Assembly: GCA_038533575.1 (NCBI GenBank)
Contig: JBCAYL010000003.1
Coordinates: 124,001-188,000, forward strand
DNA: 64,000 nt
Direction of reading: 5' to 3'
Source of the DNA: Pseudomonadota bacterium
GTDB taxonomy: Bacteria > Pseudomonadota > Alphaproteobacteria > Rhodobacterales > Rhodobacteraceae
Shown: positions 27,232-35,358 of the stretch, in pieces
How positions within the stretch are numbered: the stretch's first letter is position 1
How the letters are laid out: each line of letters begins with the position of its first letter
The notes under the pieces: generated by a model
Database searches by the model: none
Seen by the model: only the letters and a program-made list of their open reading frames with translations
What the model was told of the DNA's origin: nothing
Position numbers and translations under genes: made by a program

Positions 27232-28809
27232 TCAATAGCCGAGCGCGCAGCCGTCTTTCCGCGGATCAGACGCGCCGATGAGGACCCCGTCCGCCCCGAT
27301 CTCGATGGCCTGTGCGCCGCCGATTGCCGTGGCCGGGATCGTCACCGCGTGGCCCATGTCGGAGAGTTCCGCGCGGACCGCATCGGAGTAGCCGCGCTCC
27401 ACCTTGAGCGCGCCTTGATCCGCGAATGAGCGGGGCGCATCGATGGCTGATTGCGCATCCAGGTCGAAATCAACAAGGTTCGTGACGAAACGCGCATGTC
27501 CTGTGGCCTGATAGGGCCCACCCATGACGCCAAAGGGCATCGTCACGCTTCCGTTTCTGCGCAGCATGCCCGGGATGATCGTGTGCATCGGGCGCTTGCC
27601 GGGGCCCGCCTCGTTGGGGTGGCCGGCTTCGAGCGTGAACCCCGCGCCCCTGTTCTGGAAGAGGATCCCGAAGCGGTCGGAGGCGATGCCGGATCCGAAG
27701 CTGTGAAAGATCGAGTAGATCAGGCTCACGCTCATGCCGCTCGCGTCCGCGGTGGTGATGTAGATGGTATCCTTGTGGACCGCTTCCGAGAGCGGCGCGG
27801 GATCGGCCATCGCGCGCTTGGGATCGATGAGCCCGGCGAGCCGGGCGGCCGTCTCCTCAGACAGCATATGCTCCAGCCGGGCGGTGTGGTCGGGATCGGC
27901 GAGGAGCCGGTTGCGCGCATCGTAGGCAAGCCGCGTCGCTTCCGCCTCGATATGGACGCGCGCCGCGCCCCACGGATCCATGCGCGCGAGGTCAAAATGC
28001 TTGAGCATGTTGAGGAGCAGGATCGCCGTTGCACCCTGCCCATTGGGCGGATGCTCCACGAGCTCGAGATCCCCGTACTGGCCGGAAATGGGCTGCGTGT
28101 AGTCGGGCGTATTGGCGGCGAAGTCCTCCAGCGCGTGCACGCCGCCCAGCGCGCGGAGGCTGGCGACCATGTCTTCGGCCACCTCTCCCTCGTAGAAGCC
28201 CGCACGGCCATCGGCGGCCACGCGGCGCAGGACCTCCGCCTGCATGGGGGATTTGAAGACGCGCCCGGCGGTGAAGGGCGCGCCGTCGTCGGAATATCCG
28301 GGCAGGCCCGATGGCTGAAGGTTGCCCACGGCCGCGGCCCAGTCGAATGCGACGCGGGGCGCCACGGGGATGCCCGCCTCGGCGTAGTAGATCGCGGGGG
28401 CGAGGATCGAGGCGAGGCCGATCTTGCCGTGGTCTTCCGACAGGCGGCAGATCGCGTCGACCGCACCGGGGATGGTCACGGCTGCCGGGTCGTAGGGGGG
28501 CACGGTACCGTGGCCCGCATCGCGCAGCGCCTTTGCCGAAAGCGCGGCGGGCGCGCGGCCAGAGCCATTCAGGGCGATGATGTCCGCCTCGCGCGAGGGC
28601 GCGACGAGGGCGAAGAGATCGCCACCGATCCCCGTCATCTGCGGCTCGCATATGCCGAGCAGCACGGCCCCTGCCAAGGCCGCGTCCACCGCGTTTCCAC
28701 CTGATTCCATGATCTGAACGGCGACCTTGGCCGCGAGCGGATGGGATGTCGCGCACATGCCATTCGTGGCGTAGACCGCGGACCGGCCGGGCAGGTGGAA
28801 ATCGCGCAT
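27232..28809 (-). CDS. Gamma-glutamyltransferase family protein
   Basis: N-terminal-nucleophile hydrolase of 525 residues. It has the GGT features NGMCATSHPLAAKVAVQIMESGGNAVDAALA at the N-terminus, PQMTGIGGDLFAL, and NGSGRAPAAL. The maturation site is in KDTIYITTADASGMSVSLIYSIFHSFGSGI, where the Thr of KDT aligns with the catalytic Thr. The GGPYQATGHARFVTNLVDF stretch is typical of the Roseobacter GGT-like enzymes, which may act on gamma-glutamyl compounds or as cephalosporin-acylase-like hydrolases. No signal peptide is seen, unlike periplasmic GGT, so it is probably cytosolic. The substrate is not determined. Confidence 0.9.
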   Translation of the reverse strand: MRDFHLPGRSAVYATNGMCATSHPLAAKVAVQIMESGGNAVDAALAGAVLLGICEPQMTGIGGDLFALVAPSREADIIALNGSGRAPAALSAKALRDAGHGTVPPYDPAAVTIPGAVDAICRLSEDHGKIGLASILAPAIYYAEAGIPVAPRVAFDWAAAVGNLQPSGLPGYSDDGAPFTAGRVFKSPMQAEVLRRVAADGRAGFYEGEVAEDMVASLRALGGVHALEDFAANTPDYTQPISGQYGDLELVEHPPNGQGATAILLLNMLKHFDLARMDPWGAARVHIEAEATRLAYDARNRLLADPDHTARLEHMLSEETAARLAGLIDPKRAMADPAPLSEAVHKDTIYITTADASGMSVSLIYSIFHSFGSGIASDRFGILFQNRGAGFTLEAGHPNEAGPGKRPMHTIIPGMLRRNGSVTMPFGVMGGPYQATGHARFVTNLVDFDLDAQSAIDAPRSFADQGALKVERGYSDAVRAELSDMGHAVTIPATAIGGAQAIEIGADGVLIGASDPRKDGCALGY

Positions 28810-29178
28810 GGGCAGCGCCCCCTTCGGAATTTTCTCGCGAGCGCAGACCTAAAGCGGTCGTCCGGAAGCGCAATGGCAAACGACGTGCACCGGCGCAGGG
28901 GCGCTGTGAGCCGCTTTTGGGGCCGGGAGGCCGCTTGGAAGGGGAAAAACCCCGGCGTCGCGTTCTGGGTGGGGGCTATGACACACGACGCCGGGGTGAA
29001 GCTCTTAGCAGCTACGCCCTTAGGATTGACGTCGGATCGGGCCGCTCAAGCGGAGGGATGGTGGCAGAATCGGGGCAAAGCGCTCCGCGCGAGAAACAAA
29101 GTGTCTTCGTCCGTTCCCCTTGTCATTCCGGGCGTCCGAGAGGGTGCCAGGCAGCCTGGGAGAACCGACGGTGCGCCG
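28810..29178. other. 369-base intergenic stretch without a convincing gene
   Basis: The longest gene-free stretch here lies between two minus-strand genes. It holds a strong minus-strand hairpin with T-run (28945-28996). On its right side is a GTCATTCCGGGCG...CGTCACCCCGG pair (about 29131-29186) resembling the C/G-rich dispersed intergenic repeats of this family. No frame in either strand shows a recognisable protein or a good ribosome-binding site. A short minus-strand small RNA ending at the hairpin is possible. Confidence 0.4.
28945..28996 (-). terminator. Terminator hairpin, end of the rsbV/rsbW transcript or of a small RNA
   Basis: Arms CCCCGGCGTCG (28950-28960) and CGACGCCGGGG (28986-28996) match perfectly over 11 bases, with a 25-base C-rich loop on the minus strand. 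They are followed by TTTTT (28949-28945). The distance to the rsbW-like stop (about 180 bases) is long for a simple gene terminator. Confidence 0.6.
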
Positions 29179-29634
29179 TCACCCCGGCCCAGCGCCGAGA
29201 GTCATGCGGAAGGTCAGGTGGTTTGCCTCCCCGCGCCGTTCGTAGCAGAGATCCTTCGCGAGCTCCCCGATGAGAAACCAGCCAAAGCCGCCCTCGGGCA
29301 AGTCCTGCACGGGTACGTCGAGGTTGGCGGGCATTCCCAGTGGCGTCTGCCCGCCGGGCATGGGCTTGCCGAAATCCTGCAGTGCGATCGAGATGCCTCC
29401 GGGGACGTAGCTGAGATCGAGCTCGATGCGCCCATCACCAGCCTCTTCGTAGGCATGTTCGGCCACGTTGTTGAGCACCTCGGCGAGCACGAGCTCCACC
29501 GTCCCGCGCTCCTCGGGGAGGAAATCGCGCCCCGCCATGTCCGACATCAGCATCTCCAGCGAGGAGCGGACCTCGAAACTGTCCGAGAGGCACCGAACGC
29601 GGATGGTGTTCTCGTCGGTTTCCACCTCGATCAT
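29179..29634 (-). CDS. RsbW-like anti-sigma/histidine-kinase-like ATPase
   Basis: GHKL-fold ATP-binding protein, 151 residues, of the HATPase_c_2 group. The N box is LAEVLNNVAEHAYEEAGDG, and a G-box-like region is ISIALQDFGKPMPGG with PEGGFGWFLIGELAKDLCYERRGEANHLTFRM near the end. Such proteins are serine kinases that bind a sigma factor or other target and phosphorylate a STAS antagonist. The STAS protein is encoded immediately upstream with a nine-base gap, so the two form a partner-switch pair. Neither a sigma factor nor a PP2C phosphatase gene is in the window. Confidence 0.88.
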   Translation of the reverse strand: MIEVETDENTIRVRCLSDSFEVRSSLEMLMSDMAGRDFLPEERGTVELVLAEVLNNVAEHAYEEAGDGRIELDLSYVPGGISIALQDFGKPMPGGQTPLGMPANLDVPVQDLPEGGFGWFLIGELAKDLCYERRGEANHLTFRMTLGAGPG

Positions 29635-29643
29635 CGAGGGACC

Positions 29644-29982
29644 TCAGGAGGCGCGCGCCGGGACGGCGGCGGTCACATCGGCGTGGATCTCGAAGATCGT
29701 GTCCATGCGGGTGAGTTTGAAGACCTTGGCGACCACGGGCGTAAGCCCCGCGAGCTCCAGCCTGTGCGCGCCGTTCAGGAGCTTTTTGGCTGCCACCACG
29801 GCGCCGAGGCCCGAACTGTCGATGAAATTGACGCCGGACAGATCGAGCACCACGCGCTCCGGCCCGCCCTCTGTCGCGGCGCGCAGGGCATCCTTGAACT
29901 GGATCGCCACCGCCGCGTCGATGCGCGTGTCGATGACCTCAACGATGCGCGTCTGGCCGATATCGCGTGTGCGCACTTCCAT
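29644..29982 (-). CDS. STAS-domain anti-sigma factor antagonist (RsbV-like)
   Basis: Single STAS domain, 112 residues. The phosphorylatable serine is in the canonical loop VNFIDSSGLGAVVAAKKLL, and the domain opens MEVRTRDIGQTRIVEVIDTRIDAAVAIQFKDAL. In the known mechanism the unphosphorylated form binds the RsbW-like kinase and frees its target. It is the first gene of a two-gene minus-strand operon with the kinase gene and is divergent from the thiolase gene. Confidence 0.9.
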   Translation of the reverse strand: MEVRTRDIGQTRIVEVIDTRIDAAVAIQFKDALRAATEGGPERVVLDLSGVNFIDSSGLGAVVAAKKLLNGAHRLELAGLTPVVAKVFKLTRMDTIFEIHADVTAAVPARAS

Positions 29983-30062
29983 GGACTGCCCTTCCTGTCG
30001 CCCTCTCGAGAGGCTACGCAGGAAGGATTACCAAACCGTTTGACTACGAAGGGGGCGCTGCC

Positions 30063-31208
30063 ATGCGCGATGTCTACATCACCGGGGCCAAGAGAACGCC
30101 CATGGGCGGGCTGCAGGGCGCGCTCAGCTCGGCGCCAGCGGCAGTGCTCGGCGGGGCTGCGATCAAGGCCGCGATGACGGGCGCGCCGGTGGACGAGGTC
30201 ATCATGGGCTGCGTGCTTCCAGCCGGGCAGGGACAGGCCCCCGCGCGGCAGGCGGCCTTTGCCGCGGGTCTGGGTGAGGAGGTGCCTGCAACCACGGTCA
30301 ACAAGATGTGCGGCTCCGGCATGAAGGCCGTGATGCTGGCGCACGACCAGATCGCGCTGGGCCACGCGGAGCGCATCATCGCTGGCGGAATGGAGAGCAT
30401 GAGCCGCGCGCCGTATCTCCTGCCCAAGATGCGCGGCGGGGCGCGGCTGGGCCACGGGCAGGTGATGGATTCGATGTTCCTCGACGGGCTCGAGGACGCC
30501 TACGAGCCCGGTCGCCTCATGGGCACGTTCGCAGAGGATTGCGCGGAGGCCTATCAGTTCACCCGCGAGGCGCAGGACGGCTACGCGCTCACCTCGCTCG
30601 AGCGAGCCCTGGCGGCGCAGGGCGCGGGCACGCTTGCCGCTGAAATCACGGAGGTGGAGGTGCCCGCGCGGAAGGGCGCCCTGACCGTGGGCGAGGATGA
30701 GCAACCAAAGACCGCGCGCCCCGACAAGATCCCCCAGCTGAAGCCCGCCTTCCGCGAGGGCGGGACGGTGACGGCGGCCAATTCCTCCAGCATCAGCGAC
30801 GGCGCGGCGGCGCTCGAGCTCTCCGCCGACGGGGCGGGCGCCCGGGCGCGCATCGTAGGCCACGCCTCCCACGCCCAGGCGCCCGGCCTCTTCACTACGG
30901 CGCCCGTGCCCGCCGCGCAAAAGCTTCTCGAGCGGATCGGCTGGCGCGTGGGCGACGTGGATTTCTGGGAGGTGAACGAGGCCTTCGCCGTCGTGCCCAT
31001 GGCCTTCATGAAAGAGATGGGGCTCGGCCACGACTTAGTGAACATCCATGGCGGGGCCTGCGCGCTGGGCCATCCCATCGGAGCCTCGGGCGCGCGCATC
31101 CTCGTGACGCTGCTCAACGCGCTCGAGGTGACGGGCGGGCGGCGCGGGGTGGCCGCGATCTGCATCGGCGGGGGTGAGTCGACGGCCATCGCCGTGGAGC
31201 GCGTCTGA
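30063..31208 (+). CDS. Acetyl-CoA C-acyltransferase (thiolase)
   Basis: Thiolase-fold enzyme, 381 residues, that condenses or cleaves acyl-CoA and acetyl-CoA. The acylated nucleophile is Cys 83 in TTVNKMCGSGMKAVMLA. The active-site His is in GGACALGHPIGASGARI, and the second Cys is in AAICIGGGES. It is slightly shorter than the usual 390 residues. The order of motifs is complete, so the enzyme should be active, either biosynthetic (PhaA/AtoB-like) or in fatty-acid breakdown. The stop and the next start overlap as TGATG, so the fRMsr-like gene is translationally coupled. ATG 30063 begins the family N-terminus (MRDVYITGAKRTP). Confidence 0.92.
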   Translation: MRDVYITGAKRTPMGGLQGALSSAPAAVLGGAAIKAAMTGAPVDEVIMGCVLPAGQGQAPARQAAFAAGLGEEVPATTVNKMCGSGMKAVMLAHDQIALGHAERIIAGGMESMSRAPYLLPKMRGGARLGHGQVMDSMFLDGLEDAYEPGRLMGTFAEDCAEAYQFTREAQDGYALTSLERALAAQGAGTLAAEITEVEVPARKGALTVGEDEQPKTARPDKIPQLKPAFREGGTVTAANSSSISDGAAALELSADGAGARARIVGHASHAQAPGLFTTAPVPAAQKLLERIGWRVGDVDFWEVNEAFAVVPMAFMKEMGLGHDLVNIHGGACALGHPIGASGARILVTLLNALEVTGGRRGVAAICIGGGESTAIAVERV

Positions 31209-31705
31209 TGGACGGCGCGGCGGAGGGGCTGGAAGGTCATGACGGGCTCGGCGGGCTCGAGGCCCGCATCGCCGCGCTCACGGAAGGCGAGACCGACGTC
31301 ATCGCGCTCATGGCCACGGTGGCCTGCGAGGTGCACCGGAGTGACGCGCGCTTTGACTGGACGGGCTTTTACCGCGTCGTGGCGCCGGAGCTCCTGAAGA
31401 TCGGGCCCTACCAGGGCGGCCATGGCTGCCTTACGATCCCCTTCGCGCGCGGGGTCTGCGGCGCGGCGGCCCGCGAGCGGCGGGTGCAGCTCGTGCCCGA
31501 TGTGGAGGCCTTCCCCGGCCACATCGCCTGCGCGTCGAGCACGCGCTCGGAGCTCGTGCTCCCGGTCTTTGCGGGCGACGGTTCCCTGCTCGGGGTCTTC
31601 GACATCGACAGCGACCAGCCCGCCGCCTTTACCGAAGCCGATGCGGAGCTCCTGATACGGATCCTCGAAGCGACCTTTCGCGCGGTGCCGACGGCCCCCG
31701 CCTAG
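31208..31705 (+). CDS. GAF-domain free methionine-R-sulfoxide reductase (fRMsr) family protein
   Basis: Single-GAF-domain enzyme, 165 residues, that reduces free methionine-R-sulfoxide. The family pattern is clear: RFDWTGFYRVVAPELLKIGPYQGGHGCLTIPFARGVCGAA, VPDVEAFPGHIACASSTRSELVLPVF and GVFDIDSDQPAAF. All three functional cysteines are present at 74, 84 and 108. The pairing with a thiolase by a one-base stop/start overlap is unexpected for an oxidative-repair enzyme and suggests only shared transcription. A 16-base inverted repeat follows the stop. Confidence 0.85.
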   Translation: MDGAAEGLEGHDGLGGLEARIAALTEGETDVIALMATVACEVHRSDARFDWTGFYRVVAPELLKIGPYQGGHGCLTIPFARGVCGAAARERRVQLVPDVEAFPGHIACASSTRSELVLPVFAGDGSLLGVFDIDSDQPAAFTEADAELLIRILEATFRAVPTAPA

Positions 31706-31718
31706 GGCGCGCACCCGG

Positions 31719-31757
31719 CGCTGCCGTGAAATTTCGCTTGAAAATTTCACGGCAGCG
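31719..31757. repeat. Perfect 16-base inverted repeat between fRMsr and the XRE-cupin gene
   Basis: Arms CGCTGCCGTGAAATTT (31719-31734) and AAATTTCACGGCAGCG (31742-31757) with a seven-base spacer. It may be the terminator of the thiolase-fRMsr operon, although no T-run follows. Because it ends only 33 bases before the GTG start of the regulator, it may instead be an operator or leader hairpin of that gene. Confidence 0.65.
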
Positions 31758-31789
31758 GGGCCTGATATTTCGAGCATGCGAGGCGCGCC

Positions 31790-32359
31790 GTGAACACACA
31801 AGCCAGCACGACCTTTTCCCTCGGGGCCGATCTTCGCGCCCTCCGGAAGGCGCGTGGGCTGACGCTGCAGGATCTCGCGGAGCGGCTCGAGCGCTCTGTG
31901 GGGTGGCTGAGCCAGGTGGAGCGCGATCTCTCTGAGCCCTCCGTGAGCGATCTGAGGCAGCTTGCCGCGGCGCTCGACGTCTCTGTTTCCTCGCTCTTCC
32001 GCTCTGACGCCATGGCCGCCGACGATGCGGGCCGGGTAGTGCGCGCTGCCGCGCGGCGGCCCATCGGCTCCCGGGAGGCTGGATTGACGGAAGAGCTCCT
32101 GTCGCCTGACCTCACCGACGATTTCGAGATGGTGCGCTCGGTCTTCGAGCCGGGCTCGGCGCTCGCCGTGCCCGTGAGCCGCCCCACACAAGAGGTGGGA
32201 TACATCATCGAAGGCCAGCTCGATCTCTGGATCGACGGCGCATTGCACAAGCTGCGTGCCGGGGACAGCTTCCGCATACGCGGCGAGAGCTTCCGCTGGG
32301 CCAACCCCCATGACACCGCCTGCGTCGCGATCTGGGTGATCGCGCCCCCGGTCTATTGA
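31790..32359 (+). CDS. XRE-family helix-turn-helix regulator with cupin domain
   Basis: 189-residue transcription regulator. The XRE HTH (about 12-66) is RALRKARGLTLQDLAERLERSVGWLSQVERDLSEPSVSDLRQLAAALDVSVSSLF, and a cupin_2 domain (about 110-185) has EVGYIIEGQLDLWIDG and AGDSFRIRGESFRWANPHDTACVAIWV. Such PuuR-like regulators sense small amines or amino-acid metabolites through the cupin. It starts with GTG at 31790; the only nearby ATG (31776) is followed by a stop after five codons. It lies 47 bases before the dimethylglycine/sarcosine-type dehydrogenase cluster on the same strand. It is the likely local regulator of that cluster. Confidence 0.88.
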   Translation: MNTQASTTFSLGADLRALRKARGLTLQDLAERLERSVGWLSQVERDLSEPSVSDLRQLAAALDVSVSSLFRSDAMAADDAGRVVRAAARRPIGSREAGLTEELLSPDLTDDFEMVRSVFEPGSALAVPVSRPTQEVGYIIEGQLDLWIDGALHKLRAGDSFRIRGESFRWANPHDTACVAIWVIAPPVY

Positions 32360-32406
32360 ATTGAGCCCGCGGCCCGCGCCCGCCGCGCCACGAAAGGAGA
32401 ACCGAC

Positions 32407-34857
32407 ATGTCTGACCTGCCCAGCACGGCCCGCGTGGTCATCATCGGAGGAGGCGTCGTGGGCGTCTCTGGCCTCTATCACCTGGCCAAGATGGGCTGGA
32501 GCGATTGCGTGCTCCTCGAGAAGAACGAACTCACGGCAGGCAGCACATGGCATGCCGCGGGGAACTGCCCCTCGTTCTCCACCTCCTGGGCGGTGATGAA
32601 CATGCAGCGCTATTCGCTGTCGCTTTATGCCGGTCTCGCGGAAGAGGTCGACTACCCGATGAACTACCACGTCACGGGCTCCATCCGGCTCGCGCATTCC
32701 AAGGAGCGGATGCAGGAATTCGAGCGCGCCGTGGGCATGGGCCGCTACCAGGGCATGGATCTTCATATGATGACCAATGCCGAGATGAAGGAAGCCTATC
32801 CCTTTATGGAGACCCACGACCTCGCGGGCGGCATGTGGGACCCCGACGATGGCGATATCGACCCAGCCCAGCTCACGCAGGCGCTGGCCAAAGGCGCGCG
32901 CGAGATGGGCGCGAAAATCGCACGGTTCTGCCCCGCGACGGGCGTGCGTCGCGAGGGCGATGAATGGGTCGTTGAGACGGAAAAAGGCGAGATCCGCTGT
33001 GAATTCGTTGTGAACGCTGCGGGATATTACGCTCAGCGGGTGGGCGAATGGTTCAAGCCCTATGGCGGGCGCACGGTGCCCATGGCGGTGATGAGCCACC
33101 AGTATTTCCTCACCGAGGAAATCCCGGCGCTCAAGGAATGGACGGAGGCCAACGGCCGCAAGATCCCGCTCCTGCGCGACGTCGATAGCTCCTACTACCT
33201 CCGGCAGGACAAGAACGGGCTCAACCTCGGCCCCTACGAGAGGAATTGCAAGGCGCACTGGATCACGCCTGACGATCCAATGCCCGACGATTTCTCCTTC
33301 CAGCTCTACCCCGACGATCTCGAGCGGCTGGAATGGTACATCGAGGATGCCATGGCGCGCGTGCCGATCCTCGGCGAAGGCGGCGTGGGCCGCAACATCA
33401 ACGGCCCCATCCCCTACGCGCCGGACGGGCTGCCGCTCGTCGGGCCGATGCCCGGCGTGAAGAATGCTTTCGAGGCCTGCGTCTTCACTTTCGGGATCAC
33501 GCAGGGCGGCGGCGCGGGCAAGGTGCTCGCCGAATGGATCGTCGAGGGCGAGACCGAGTGGGACATGTGGGCCGTCGATCCGCGCCGCTACACCGACCAC
33601 ACGGATCGCGACTACTGCATCGAGAAGGCCATGGAGGTCTATGGCCACGAATACGGCATGCACTTCCCCTACAAGGAATGGCCGGCGGGGCGGGGGCGCA
33701 AGCTTTCCACGCTGCATTCCCGGCTCGAGGCCGCAGGCGCGCAATTCGGCGCCTACAATGGCTGGGAGCGGGCGAACTGGTTTGCCAAAGAGGGCGACGA
33801 CACTTCGCTCGAGGCGACCGAGACCTGGAGCCGCAATGGCCCGTGGGAGCCGCGCATCCGCGAGGAATGCGAGGCCGTGCGCGACCAATGCGGGATGCTG
33901 CCCATTACCGGGTTCTCGCGCTTCAAGGTCGAGGGGCCTGGCGCGCGCGACTTCGTCGATGGCCTTACCGCCTCGCGCCTGCCGAAGCCCGGCCGCGTAT
34001 CGCTGGCGTACTTCCCGGATTCGCGCGGCCGCATCCTGACCGAGACTTCGGTCATGGTTCATGGAGAGGACGATGTGGGCCTCATCACCGCGGCCACGGC
34101 GCAATGGCACGACGCGGAAATTTTCTCGCGCCAGGCGCCGGAGGGGATCACCGTGACCGACCACACGAAGGAGGTCGAGTGTCTCCTCGTGACCGGTCCC
34201 AAGGCCCGCGAGATTCTCGCGCCGCTCTGCGAGGGGCACGACCTCTCGGCCTCCTGGCTCTCGGTGAGCTTCGAGGGCACTGTGGCGGGGCAGGAAGCTG
34301 CGCTTATCCGCGTTTCCTTCGCCGGCGAGCTCGGCTGGGAAATCCACGCCGCCCCCGAAGCCATGCCCGCGATCTGGGACGCTCTCTACGCCGCAGGCGT
34401 GAAGCCCTTTGGAATGTATGCCCTGAATTCCATGCGCATCGAAAAGGGCTACCGCGCGTGGAAAGGTGATCTGAGCACCGACTACACGCTGCTTGAAGGC
34501 GGTCTCGACCGGTTCACAAAGCTCGACAAGCCGCAGGACTTCCCGGGCAAGGCAGCGCTGCTCAACGAAAAGCAGCAAGGCTCGAAGAAGAGCTTCGTCA
34601 CGCTTAAGGTCGAGGCGAACGGCCACGATGCGCCCAACATGTCGACGCTGTGGTCGGGCGATGAGATCGTCGGGGAGACGACGTCCGGCGCGTGGGGCTA
34701 CCGCGTGGGGCATTCGGTGGCGCTCGGCATGCTCAGGACCGATCTGGCTGTCGAAGGCACGGAGCTTGAGGTCGATATCTTCGGCGAGAAGTTCCGCGCG
34801 ACGGTGCAGCCGGACGGCCCGCTCTGGGACCCTGACAACAGCCGCCTGCGCGCATGA
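32407..34857 (+). CDS. FAD-dependent dehydrogenase with GcvT domain, dimethylglycine/sarcosine type (copy A)
   Basis: 816 residues. The N-terminal DAO domain has VVIIGGGVVGVSGLYHLAKMGWSDCVLLEKNELTAGSTWHAAG, where His 49 is the position that carries covalent FAD in mitochondrial dimethylglycine and sarcosine dehydrogenases. A linker domain (FAO_M region about 380-435) follows. Then comes a GcvT-like folate domain (about 436-710, RVSFAGELGWEIHAAPEAMPAIWDAL, MRIEKGYRAWKGDLS) with a GcvT C-terminal barrel (about 715-805). The reaction expected is oxidative N-demethylation, passing the one-carbon unit to tetrahydrofolate. Copy B at 36238 is a paralogue. Which of the two handles dimethylglycine and which sarcosine is not decidable by eye. 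The stop overlaps the next start by four bases (ATGA). Confidence 0.87.
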   Translation: MSDLPSTARVVIIGGGVVGVSGLYHLAKMGWSDCVLLEKNELTAGSTWHAAGNCPSFSTSWAVMNMQRYSLSLYAGLAEEVDYPMNYHVTGSIRLAHSKERMQEFERAVGMGRYQGMDLHMMTNAEMKEAYPFMETHDLAGGMWDPDDGDIDPAQLTQALAKGAREMGAKIARFCPATGVRREGDEWVVETEKGEIRCEFVVNAAGYYAQRVGEWFKPYGGRTVPMAVMSHQYFLTEEIPALKEWTEANGRKIPLLRDVDSSYYLRQDKNGLNLGPYERNCKAHWITPDDPMPDDFSFQLYPDDLERLEWYIEDAMARVPILGEGGVGRNINGPIPYAPDGLPLVGPMPGVKNAFEACVFTFGITQGGGAGKVLAEWIVEGETEWDMWAVDPRRYTDHTDRDYCIEKAMEVYGHEYGMHFPYKEWPAGRGRKLSTLHSRLEAAGAQFGAYNGWERANWFAKEGDDTSLEATETWSRNGPWEPRIREECEAVRDQCGMLPITGFSRFKVEGPGARDFVDGLTASRLPKPGRVSLAYFPDSRGRILTETSVMVHGEDDVGLITAATAQWHDAEIFSRQAPEGITVTDHTKEVECLLVTGPKAREILAPLCEGHDLSASWLSVSFEGTVAGQEAALIRVSFAGELGWEIHAAPEAMPAIWDALYAAGVKPFGMYALNSMRIEKGYRAWKGDLSTDYTLLEGGLDRFTKLDKPQDFPGKAALLNEKQQGSKKSFVTLKVEANGHDAPNMSTLWSGDEIVGETTSGAWGYRVGHSVALGMLRTDLAVEGTELEVDIFGEKFRATVQPDGPLWDPDNSRLRA

Positions 34858-35309
34858 TCGATGCGGGCGTCAAAGCTCTGATTGCCGCGTTCCCGCTCGG
34901 GTTCACGGCGACGGTGACGCCCGAGGGCGCGCCCGCCGTGGCACCCAAGGGGACGTTCCTCGTGCTGGATGACGCTACGTTGGGCTTTGCCGATATCCGC
35001 TCGCCGGGGACGCTGCGCAATCTGCGGGCCAACCCGGCCTGTGAGATCAATTTCATCGATATTCTGAAGCGAAAGGGCGCGCGGCTTGCCGGGCGCGCGC
35101 GGATCGTGCCCAAGGGCGAGGCGGAGTACGACGCGCTCCTGCCCTGTTGGCACGCGGTCTGGCCCGATCTCAGCCACCGCATGCGGGCCTTCGTTCTGGT
35201 TGATATTTTCTCGGTCGCCACATATCGCACCCCACCCTACGACGACGGTGCAACGGAGGAAGAGATGGTGGCGATGTACAAGACGAAGTTCGCGGAGATG
35301 TACCCATGA
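34854..35309 (+). CDS. Pyridoxamine 5'-phosphate oxidase-fold protein
   Basis: Flavin-binding split-barrel protein, 151 residues: LGFTATVTPEGAPAVAPKGTFLVLDDATLGFADIRSPGTLRNLRANPACEINFIDILKRKGARLAGRARIV is typical of small PNPOx-like proteins. It is unlikely to be the biosynthetic PdxH, as it is short and lacks the usual C-terminal RxWxxLRLxP-type end. Such proteins bind FMN, F420 or haem. It overlaps the upstream dehydrogenase by four bases, so it is co-translated with it, and its role in the cluster is unclear; an auxiliary flavin-binding role is inference. Confidence 0.8.
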   Translation: MIDAGVKALIAAFPLGFTATVTPEGAPAVAPKGTFLVLDDATLGFADIRSPGTLRNLRANPACEINFIDILKRKGARLAGRARIVPKGEAEYDALLPCWHAVWPDLSHRMRAFVLVDIFSVATYRTPPYDDGATEEEMVAMYKTKFAEMYP

Positions 35310-35315
35310 GAGCGC

Positions 35316-35339
35316 CACGAATCTTTGCAAAAATTCGTG
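35316..35339 (+). terminator. Small intra-operon hairpin
   Basis: Seven-base arms CACGAAT (35316-35322) and ATTCGTG (35333-35339) with a ten-base loop, between the PNPOx and methyltransferase genes. There is no T-run, so it is more likely a transcript-stability or attenuating hairpin than a full terminator. Confidence 0.4.
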
Positions 35340-35358
35340 TCCGCGGCGGGGTCAGTCC

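Noticed and set aside
28870-28920. ATG-GCA-AAC-GAC stretch looking like the start of a tmRNA ANDN tag
   Set aside because: The reading continues as ANDVHRRRGAV without the usual hydrophobic tag end, and there is no tRNA-like acceptor structure or T-loop nearby.
29041-29110. GGAGGGATGGTGGCAGAATC stretch resembling a tRNA 5' half
   Set aside because: No matching anticodon arm, T-loop (GTTCGA) or acceptor-stem complement follows.
32353-34713. 786-codon open frame opposite dehydrogenase A
   Set aside because: Antisense shadow of a well-supported flavoprotein gene; no recognisable domain.
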